DNA from: Isochrysis galbana
Lineage: Eukaryota > Haptophyta > Isochrysidales > Isochrysidaceae
Length of the DNA stretch: 64,000 nucleotides
Direction of reading: 5' to 3'
Assembly: GCA_018136815.1 (NCBI GenBank)
Contig: CM030932.1
Coordinates: 267,980-331,979, forward strand
Part shown: positions 56,889 to 64,000 of the stretch, in pieces
Position numbering within the stretch: the first letter of the stretch is position 1
Layout of the letters: each line of letters begins with the position of its first letter
The notes under the pieces: model-generated
Database searches by the model: none
What the model was told of the DNA's origin: nothing
Seen by the model: the letters and a program-made list of their open reading frames with translations, nothing else
Translations under genes and position numbers: made by a program

Positions 56889-57110
56889 CTATTCATAATT
56901 GGCTGCAGCAAGCAGAGCATGCTCCAGGGTTTCGTCGACTTGCGAGGCCTTCAGGGCATTGTGAAGTTTGCCTGCCTTGGAGAACATGCGCTCTGCGCCC
57001 GCCGATCTAGCCGGCCGTCCGAGGTACTGCTGCGCCATCTTGGCTAACGTTGGCAAGCTGCCGTCGATCTCGTCGAACCCCTCGCCCTCGCGAGCCGCCT
57101 GACTCTTAGT
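56889..57110 (-). pseudogene. hAT transposase C-terminal remnant (second family)
   Basis: The minus-strand frame reads GFDEIDGSLPTLAKMAQQYL then GRPARSAGAERMFSKAGKLH and ASQVDETLEHALLAAANYE before a stop at 56889-56891. This is the hAT dimerisation domain (SA--ERMFS-AG motif). Its sequence differs from the intact transposase at 2327-4453 (CSASGCERSWS), so it is another hAT family. No upstream transposase core is readable, so it is truncated. Confidence 0.8.
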
Positions 57111-57504
57111 CAGGCAGCTGAACAGATGCTACATCATCTCGTCCGGACTCGCCTCTCTGCGGCGGGACCCGACGCTCTCCACCGTACCATCGACCTAGCT
57201 TTCCAACGCGCCGCGGCCCATGGCGCCGCCCACGTCGCACGGCGAAGGACGTAACGGAGGCGGCGCAGCTCGTGCAGTTCCCTCGACAATCGCCCGCCTC
57301 GCCAGCCCACTTACTTCCAGAACATTTCGACGATCTTTGCAACACGCTCGCCGACATCAAGGCTGACGCCGACGCACTGTGCGCCGAAAGTGTCAGCGCC
57401 CCGCGCGTCCTTGATGTCGGCGAGACGAGTGGAGTTGCGTCTCGTCTATGTTTCTTCTCGCCGGCGCCGACGTCGCGACGTGCGACCTGTGCCCGGTCCG
57501 AAGT

Positions 57505-57650
57505 GGAATATGAATATGTTCCGCACTTCGAACTAAGTTCGACTTCGATTTCGACAGACTTCGAAACTCAGTTCGAACTCAGTGTCGAAGTCGAAGTCGA
57601 ACAGGTCGAACTTGAGCGTCGAACTCAAATTTTTGCATGTGAATTTCTGC
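57505..57650. repeat. TTCGA/TCGAA motif array
   Basis: About a dozen TTCGAA, GTCGAA and TTCGAC motifs within 150 bp, in both orientations. This fits subterminal transposase-binding repeats, possibly of the hAT remnant at 56.9-57.1 kb. It also gives a long Glu/Val frame that is not a gene. Confidence 0.6.
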
Positions 57651-58115
57651 ATGTGCACCCATGAAACCGAAAACAAAGGAACGAAGGGGGGGAGGGGGAG
57701 GGGAGGAATGAAGGGAACAGGGGTGATGTCGGATAGAAGGCGTAAGGAACCGGCCGATAGTAGGTGTCGTAGCCCCGAATCTTCAGATTCAGATATTTTT
57801 TTATCAGTGGCAGGCAGCAACGCGTCTCAAGGTTGTATGGGCAAGTGCGCTACGGGTGCTGTCCGTTGTTGGTGCACCAGGCTAGTACGAGTAGCGGTAG
57901 TAAGTAGTAATGCGCAATTCTCAGTCATCTTAGTAGTATAATTTTTTTTCCTATTATCACTGAAGTCGACTTGATTTATGCGGCTATTGTTATTCCGGCA
58001 TTATTGTTGGTGCCATTTGCAACTCCGAGTACAGAACTCGCGCGCTTGCCGCGTCGAAGCCGTCACGAAACATCCGTCACCCGTGTCAAAACTATAATCG
58101 GCACACTTGGGAGCG
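57651..58115. other. Intergenic, probable RPAP3 3' flank
   Basis: 57885-57935 carries a diverged copy of the GGCTAGT...AGTAATGC tail motif seen at 49.1 kb. No gene recognised. Confidence 0.4.
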
Positions 58116-60630
58116 CTACTCATACTCCTTCCTGAGTGCATTCACCTCGGCGGCTGTGATATCGTTGAGTGCGCCGACCGAGGCAAAGCCCTCTAGTGCG
58201 CCGAATATTGTGGCAGCATGGCGAGAGTCGGCCTGATCGAGACACATCACGAGGATGGAGAAACGACCCGCACGAGACCTGCGACAATTGGGCGACGCAC
58301 TTTGTCGGACGCACAAGCACGAGTGCGCGCGGCACTGGCAACGAGTAAAGTGTGCAAAGGAGAAGCATGCGGGTTACGGGGTGCGGGTACACGCCCGCTC
58401 GCTCGGAGCTCGAGGCGTAGCTCAGCCCCCATCCTGCTTATGCCGCCACTTGAACGGATATTTGTGGGGGAAGCAGGAGCAGGCTTTGCACACATTGCAC
58501 GCAGGATGCCGAAGGCATGAGCGGCCGACTCTGCCTCATTCATGGCCGTTTGAGCGAGCGCCGCGAGCACGGCACTGAGTATGTCCGCGGGGAGGGACTT
58601 CGCGAATAGAGCTTCGACGCGCGCCGGAGGCAATGCCCGCACGTAGCCCCGCCACGCACCCTCATCTTTGCGCAGCGTGCGCCACGCTCTCTCCACATCG
58701 GCAGCATTGGAGGGGGGCGGCAGTGTGGCCGGGCGTATTGAACGCGGCGGTGCTGGCGCGGTGGATGGCGCCGCAGGAGGTGCGTTGCGTTCCACGCTGG
58801 CCCCGCTGACGCTCGCCTTCCCAGCCGTCGTGCCGGTCTCGTGAGCGGGCCCGGCCGCCGTCATTCGCTGCGCCGCCATTGCAGCGAGAGGGCCTTCGGC
58901 TCCATCAAGGGCGAGGCTCAGAACAAACGGATCTTCGTCATTGGCTGCGTCGTGGTCAACCGAGAGGATGTCGACCTTGACGGCTGGCTTGGGCCGACGT
59001 GCCTCTGCCTGTGAAGGGGACGGGCAAAAACATGCGGTGGACCATCTTGCCCCCCTGAGAGCGCATGGGGCCGCGCGCAAGCTCGCTGAGTGATCGGCGA
59101 AGAGCTGCAGGGATGGGCGCGCAGGGGTGGGGTGTGCGCTTTCACCTGCCTCGAACGCAAGTGCCGGCACTCGGCCATCTGCCGACGAGCCGAGGCGTTC
59201 CTCGGCTCCGCCTCGAGGGCGAGCTCGAGGTCCTCGAGGGCCTGCCCACGCCGTGTGGATCAAGTTGGTTGTGGTTGATTTGTGGCGCGCTTAGTACAGG
59301 ACGGCGGCTGAGCCACCGTCTTAAGCAAGTGGTGCGGACAGCGCACCTCGTCGTAGCGGCTGAGCTCCGACCGTGCCTGTGCTCGCCGAAGCCGTGCCTT
59401 GACGTTGGAGGCGTCAAAGTCTAGAGCCGCCGTCGCGTCCTCCTCCGCTTCTGCGTAGGCCCGAAGCTGAAGGTAGGGGGATGGGGGTTATCAATAAGCG
59501 CGCTGGCACTCCAACGCCACGGTTGAGCATTCCGAAGCCGGCGCGTGGTCTCCGCGCGGATCGGGTGGTGCGAACGGTCGACTTCACCTTAAGCAGCGCG
59601 AGGGCACGGTTCGAGTAGAGGGTGGATGAGCGCGGTGCGCGCTCCAGGGCCTCGGTGTAGTCAGCAACGGCGTCTTCGTACCGTGCCGAAGCAAAGGCAG
59701 CGTTCCCGCGCGCGCGGAAGGCCTCGGCCTCGGCCTCAGCTGCCAGCTGCCGCCGGCGGAGCACTGCTTGCGCGCGGTTGTTCTCGAGCCGCGTCAGCTT
59801 AAGACGGAGCGCCTCACGCTCCGCTTCGCGTCGCTCGAGCGCCTCGACCGCGCCATCGGCGTCGAAGCGCCGCCACTTGTCAAAGTTGGTGGGCCCACTC
59901 GATGCGGCGCGGGGTGGTGCACCGGCAAGCGCAACCGCTGGCTCGCACGTACGAGGTAACTCTGCCTCCTCCCGTGCAGCGAGCCGCGCCAGTTCCGCCT
60001 TGGCTTCGGCGATCTCCTTCGCCTCGAGCTCCTCCTCGTCAATCTCCGCCTGCGAGCGGGCTGCGAACACATCGGGAGGAGGATTCGTACGGCGTCAGGC
60101 CCATCTCGGCCCTCCTGTCGCCGTCCTCCCCTTACACGCCAGGCTGTCTTGTGTCCCGGAGCGTCGCCCAACATTCCACCCATTCTCCCCGATTCTTCAG
60201 TACTCGGCTTGAGGATCTCGCCTGCGCCCAGAAAGTGCCTGATCAAGCTCCTCCACGCTTCCCTTCCCTCCCGCCCCTCCTCCTCCCCGGCTGCCGTGTC
60301 TAGCCCTCCCTAGTGCGAGAGCCTCTCATCCTCTATACCTGCCCACTGCGAGAGCTCCACCCCCTCTCTCCGTGCTCCCTTGAAAGGCGCGCTGCCCCCA
60401 CCCCTCCCATTTGCCCCCCCACCCACCACCACCACCAGCCCCCCTCTCCTTTCCAAGCCTCCCCCTCCCGCCCCTCCCACCCCTCCCACCCCCATCCACC
60501 TATACACACCTACGCGCGAGAGCCCTCGCTCGGTCGCCTCGGTCTCCTGCACCCACTGGTTGAGCTCGGAGAGCGCCGCGTGCATCTGCTCCACGTTGCG
60601 ACGCATCTGGAGTTGCGTCTCGACCGACAT
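58116..60630 (-). CDS. RPAP3: RPAP3, R2TP/Hsp90 adaptor (6 exons)
   Basis: RPAP3 bridges Hsp90/Hsp70 and the R2TP complex to assemble RNA polymerase II, PIKKs and box C/D snoRNPs. Exons 60630-60514, 60049-59588, 59466-59347, 59241-59146, 59008-58503 and 58278-58116 give 487 residues with consistent phases. The N-terminus (ETQLQMRRNVEQMHAALSEL) resembles the human RPAP3 start. FDKWRRFDADGAVEALE matches its WAKLDVD region. A single TPR domain follows: GNAAFASARYEDAVADYTEA, LYSNRALALLK, DFDASNVKARLRRAQARSEL, ALEDLELALEAEPRNASARR. The C-terminal RPAP3 domain reads DVERAWRTLRKDEGAWRGYV and FSILVMCLDQADS. Intron 5 (58502-58279) needs a GC donor. Human RPAP3 has two TPR domains; one fits plant/yeast-type forms. 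Confidence 0.92.
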
Positions 60631-60744
60631 GGCCGAAGATCGTGTGCGGAACGAGGCCGGAGGGGGTGGGGTGGGGGAAGGGAAGGGGGAGAGAGCGCGG
60701 CCTCTGACCCCAGGAGGCTCTCCCTCGCACTGTCGGGCAACCCC

Positions 60745-61230
60745 TTCTCTCTTCTCTCTCTCTCTTCTCTCGCCTTGTCTCTCTCTCTTTCTCTCTCTCT
60801 TCTCTCTCTCTTCTCTCTCTCCCTCCTTCTATCTCTTCTCTCTCCTCTCTCTCTTTCTCTCTCTTCTCTCTCTCTCTCCTATCTCTTTTCTCTTTCTCTC
60901 TCCTTCTCTCCCTTCTCGCTCCTGTCTTTTCTTCTCTCCCTTATCTCTCTTCTCTCTCTTCTCTTCTCTCTCTTCCCACTCTTCTCTCACTTTCTCTAGA
61001 GAGAGAGATGGAGAGAGAGGGAGAGGGAGGACGGAGAGAAAGAGAAAGAAGGAGAGAGAGGGAGAAGAGGGAGAAGAGGGAGAAGAGGGAGAAGAGGGAG
61101 AAGAGGGAGAAGAGGGAGAGGAGAGAGGAGAGAGAGGAGAGAGAAGAGAGGGAGACAGGGAGAGAGAGAAGAGAGAGAAGAGAGAGAAGAGAGAGAGAGA
61201 AGAGAGAGAAGAGAGAGAGAGAGATGGAGA
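60745..61230. repeat. CT tract joined to GA tract
   Basis: 60745-60998 is almost pure pyrimidine and 60999-61230 almost pure purine, an imperfect inverted repeat around CTCTAGAGAG. It lies just upstream of RPAP3. It could extrude a long hairpin or triplex; the frames across it are artefacts. Confidence 0.9.
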
Positions 61231-61599
61231 GAGCTCCTCTCCTCGCGCGGCCCAACGGCCACCTGGCGGACGAGTCCAAAAACAAAACTCCCCAGGCAGC
61301 ACGCGGTATGCTTTTACTTTGTACCACTCACATCCTTTTTTTTTTCGAACCCGTAGGTAGAGGCGGCCGCCTCGTGCGCGTGCCCCTCTGTTCCCCCGCC
61401 GAGGCAATCATGGCCCCCAGCCGCAGAACACAGACACAGCCTACATTGCCATTGCGCATTGCCAACGTTGTAGGTGTCATTGCCACCGAAATTTCCTTAT
61501 CGGCCCCGTGGCGCGGCCGCCCATTCTGTATTCTGTACTGTCAGAGCCCCAGCGTGTGTGAGGGGGGGGGGGGCGAGGGGGGGGTAAAACCCACCATTT
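61231..61599. other. Intergenic, nothing recognised
   Basis: GC-rich with a G run at 61561-61571. No gene recognised. Confidence 0.4.
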
Positions 61600-61945
61600 C
61601 CCTCGGCAATTTTTCGTGGCGGCAGGTAAGCGCTAACTTAGTAAGCCCCCCCGGCCCCTGGAGTTTTTTCTTGGGCTTCGGAGCCTAGATGGGAAATACG
61701 GTGTTGGGGCCTGCAAATACAGCCAAATACATATGTATCTGGCCTCCGGCCAAATACATTTCAAATACATTCGAGGCCTACAACCCAGGACGCGCTTGAA
61801 ATACAGCCAAATACATATGTATTTGACCTCTGGCCAAATACGGTAAATACGTATTTCCCATCTAGGCTTCGGAGAACGGCCAAAAAATGCAGCCCCCCCC
61901 CACGAGTAAGTAGTTATTAATCATCGTTTGACCGCCCTACTACTA
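61600..61945 (-). repeat. Dispersed repeat family A, copy 3, interrupted by a MITE
   Basis: Inverted relative to 5127 and 54778. Left part: CACCATTTCCCTCGGCAA and CGTGGCGGCAGGTAA. Right part: GCAGCCCC and CGTTTGACCGCCCTAC. A 183 bp MITE sits in the middle. Confidence 0.7.
61684..61866. mobile_element. 183 bp hAT-type MITE with perfect ends
   Basis: Terminal inverted repeats CCTAGATGGGAAATAC (61684-61699) and its exact reverse complement (61851-61866). Perfect 8-bp target duplication CTTCGGAG (61676-61683 and 61867-61874). The interior carries two units of AAATACAGCCAAATACATAT followed by a GGCC-containing spacer. It has no coding capacity. Its terminal CCTAGATG matches the outer element at 1799-4781. 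Confidence 0.9.
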
Positions 61946-62313
61946 TTTATTCATCCATTCATCCGATGATCCGATGGGCGCAGTCCGCGCACACCTCTCC
62001 GCTCCACCCTTGCGGCCGAAAATAGAAAGACAAAAAGGGGGGGGGGCGCCTCAAGTCGAAGCATAGCTCAGATACTAAGATTAAAGGCGAGGCTTCCCCC
62101 GCTCTCCCTCGTCGCCGGGCGGAGCGTCGCCGCCGCGCGCCGCCGACGGCCCCACCACACACACATCGCCCACACCACCCCCGCCCTCCCCTCCCCTCCC
62201 CCCCGCACGGCACAGGCGTCGCACGCCGCACGAAGCCACACGCCCGGCCAGAGAGAGCGGCGGAGGAAGGGTGGAAACGGGGCGAGGCGGGCGGGCGGGA
62301 CAGAGAGTGGCCG
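61946..62313. other. Upstream region of RRP9
   Basis: GC-rich, with a G run at 62037-62046. No other gene recognised. Confidence 0.4.
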
Positions 62314-63837
62314 ATGGTCTCATCACGCCGAGCGCCAGCCCTCAAGCGGCCCTTGCGTGGCTCGCGCCCGGCTCCCAAGCGGGCCTCTCGCGCTGCGGCC
62401 GCTCTGGACGATGAAGTCGAATCGGTCTCCGAGGGATCAGACCGCGAGGAAGCTCCTCTCTCCGCGGCGGCCGAGGCGGCGAAGCAGGCGGAGGAGGAGG
62501 AGGAGGCAGAGACGGCCGACGAGCGGCGCGTGCGGCTCGCCAAGCAGATGCTCACCCAGATGGATCAGGCGGCGCGCGGCCGGCGCGAGCCGTCGCGCGG
62601 CGACGTGGTCGCCGCCGAGCTCGAGGATGAGGCGCTCCGCCGGGACGGCAAGTTTGTCCGTCGGCTCGCGACCAAGCTGCAGCAAGCTGGGCCGCCAGCA
62701 GAGGCGCGGCTGCTGCGCGGCATTCGCCTCAGCCCGACCTGCGTCTCAGTCGCTCCCGACGAGGCATGGGCCTACTGCGGCTGCAAGGACGGCAGCATCG
62801 CTGGCTGGGAGCTCCGTGGTGGCTCGTCCTCCTCGTCGCGCCTGAGGCTCGCGGCCGACCGTTCGGAGCTGGAGCAGGGCGCAACGCCACGCGGGCACGC
62901 GCGGGACGTACTGGCGGTTGTCGCCGCGCACGACGGCCGCTCACTCATCAGCGCTGGTCGTGATGGGCGCGTGCTCATCTGGGACCGTCGCACCTCACGC
63001 GTGGTCAAGGCGCTCTCCGGTCATCGCCGTGGAGTCACCGCCCTCGCGCAGAGGCGTGACGCCTCGTCGGCAGAACTCTACTCTGGCTCGGCGGATCGAT
63101 GCATCCGCGCTTGGGACGTAGCGCAGCGCGCCTTCGTCGAGACACTTTTCGGCCATCAAGAGGGCGTGACGGCGCTCGACGCCATGGGCGAGCAGCTGCT
63201 CGTCTCTGCATCGGAGGACCGCACCCTCCGGCTCTGGAAGGTGGCTGAGGAGACGCAGCTCCTCTTTGGCGGCGGTGGTGCGCCCATCGACGCCGTCTCG
63301 ATGCTCACCCCTTCGGTCTTCGCCTCTGGGGCGCAGGACGGCACCATCGCCCTCTGGTCCTCGCTGCGCAAGAAGGCGCTCGCGACCGTGCCGCGGGCGC
63401 ACGGTGTCGGCGGTCCCAGCAATGGTGATGGTTCGCCGTGCTGGATCAGTGCGCTCACAGCGCCCGTCTATTCGGATGTGCTACTATCTGGCTCATGCGA
63501 CGGATTCGTGCGATTTTGGCGTGCCGATGATGAGGCGCGTTGCCTCGAGCCCATCGGGCAGACACCGCTCAACGGCTTCGTCAACGGGATGGCGATCGCG
63601 CCCAGCGGCAAATTTGTCGCCGCCGCCGTCGGGCAAGAGCACCGGCTCGGCCGCTGGTTTCGCATGAGTGAGGCGCGCAACGGCCTGGCGATCCTACTCC
63701 TCGACAAGTGCATGCACATGGCGCCCAAGCTTCTCTCGACACTCGCAATAGAAAAGGCAAAGCAGACGATACCAGCACCGTGGGAGGAGGCAGCAGAGGC
63801 CGCGCTCGTATCGGAGAGCGAAGAGAGCGCAGGTTGA
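62314..63837 (+). CDS. RRP9: RRP9 / U3-55K, U3 snoRNP WD40 protein
   Basis: Rrp9 is a core protein of the U3 box C/D snoRNP, needed for 18S rRNA processing in the nucleolus. A single exon of 507 codons. A basic N-terminus (KRPLRGSRPAPKRASR) leads to an acidic segment. The pre-WD region ERRVRLAKQMLTQMDQAARG and LEDEALRRDGKFVRRLA matches the family. WD40 blades are visible: SPTCVSVAPDEAWAYCGCKD, GHARDVLAVVAAHDGRSLIS with VLIWDRR, GHRRGVTALA with IRAWDVA, GHQEGVTALDAMGEQLLVSA with LRLWKV, and FASGAQDGTIALWSS. The C-terminal signature GQEHRLGRWFRMSEARNGL is diagnostic of Rrp9. Length fits the family. The start is the first ATG of the open frame. Confidence 0.95.
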   Translation: MVSSRRAPALKRPLRGSRPAPKRASRAAAALDDEVESVSEGSDREEAPLSAAAEAAKQAEEEEEAETADERRVRLAKQMLTQMDQAARGRREPSRGDVVAAELEDEALRRDGKFVRRLATKLQQAGPPAEARLLRGIRLSPTCVSVAPDEAWAYCGCKDGSIAGWELRGGSSSSSRLRLAADRSELEQGATPRGHARDVLAVVAAHDGRSLISAGRDGRVLIWDRRTSRVVKALSGHRRGVTALAQRRDASSAELYSGSADRCIRAWDVAQRAFVETLFGHQEGVTALDAMGEQLLVSASEDRTLRLWKVAEETQLLFGGGGAPIDAVSMLTPSVFASGAQDGTIALWSSLRKKALATVPRAHGVGGPSNGDGSPCWISALTAPVYSDVLLSGSCDGFVRFWRADDEARCLEPIGQTPLNGFVNGMAIAPSGKFVAAAVGQEHRLGRWFRMSEARNGLAILLLDKCMHMAPKLLSTLAIEKAKQTIPAPWEEAAEAALVSESEESAG

Positions 63838-64000
63838 CGCCGGGGCGAAGATAGTCGGTGTGGTCGGCGGTTTGTCTCATCAATCGCGACCAAGTTCCTC
63901 GCATGCGTCGGGGGAGGCTCTGGATTTGCGTGTCCATCAAAACGTGTAGTGTCGCTCCTTCGCAGCAGGGGCTGTTCGCGCGCAGCCTTTTTACAAACAA
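63838..64000. other. Right-end flank after RRP9
   Basis: Short sequence after the RRP9 stop, with nothing recognised. Confidence 0.4.

Noticed and set aside
56872-56892. CRISPR-like short repeats (CACTCACA)
   Set aside because: A simple microsatellite with no spacers; CRISPR arrays are not expected in a nuclear eukaryotic genome.
57272-57664. 130-residue ORF rich in Glu/Val/Ser
   Set aside because: Much of it is a translation of the TTCGA motif array.
60313-61407. 226-326 residue Ser/Leu and Arg/Glu ORFs
   Set aside because: CT/GA tract artefacts overlapping RPAP3 exon 1 on the other strand.

Overview
This is nuclear DNA from a GC-rich, intron-bearing eukaryote, most likely a microalga with a complex (secondary, red-type) plastid; a haptophyte-like alga is my best guess. 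Support: two nuclear genes carry bipartite plastid leaders (FabZ at 13.3-14.7 kb; a thylakoid-lumen protein at 37.9-38.6 kb). Introns are short, their donors are mostly GTG, and two introns need a GC donor (GCGTGC) to keep frame. Coding DNA is strongly GC-rich at third positions, and CT/GA tracts are very abundant. There are three 100-base assembly gaps. No prokaryotic operon, CRISPR array or viral gene was found.

Layout: 1-1592 (-) NOC2, running off the left edge; 1791-4789 nested hAT DNA transposons; 5976-7436 LINE 3' fragment; 7750-8376 dispersed repeats; 9811-11439 (+) CDC37; 13281-14743 (-) plastid FabZ; 14.9-17.0 kb microsatellite, head-to-head LINE tails and other repeats; 17.3-21.5 kb three poorly understood gene models and a gap; 22262-26897 (+) ATG11/FIP200; 27-34.9 kb repeat-rich, with a gap beside a ~680 bp GA microsatellite; 34970-36520 (-) fucosyltransferase-like; 37898-38580 (+) lumen protein; 39370-39654 (+) small chromodomain protein; 40167-41025 (-) p23; 41770-45162 (+) beta-glucuronidase; 46.0-49.1 kb repeats including a LINE endonuclease fragment; 49607-50283+ (-) EF-hand protein cut by a gap; 50704-54388 (+) large multi-pass membrane protein; 54.7-57.7 kb repeats and a second hAT remnant; 58116-60630 (-) RPAP3; 61684-61866 a 183 bp MITE; 62314-63837 (+) RRP9.

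Functional themes: three of the recognisable genes are Hsp90 co-chaperones or adaptors (CDC37, p23, RPAP3). Two are nucleolar ribosome-biogenesis factors (NOC2, RRP9), and RPAP3 links the two themes because R2TP assembles box C/D snoRNPs such as U3, which RRP9 binds. ATG11 is the autophagy scaffold. The rest of the window is a graveyard of transposons, of which the nested hAT pair and the 183 bp MITE keep perfect 8-bp target duplications. The most unusual signal is a dispersed repeat whose end carries a short hairpin; the stem sequence differs between copies but still pairs.

Exon boundaries were placed by hand from splice dinucleotides, reading-phase consistency and family knowledge; no alignment or transcript data were available.
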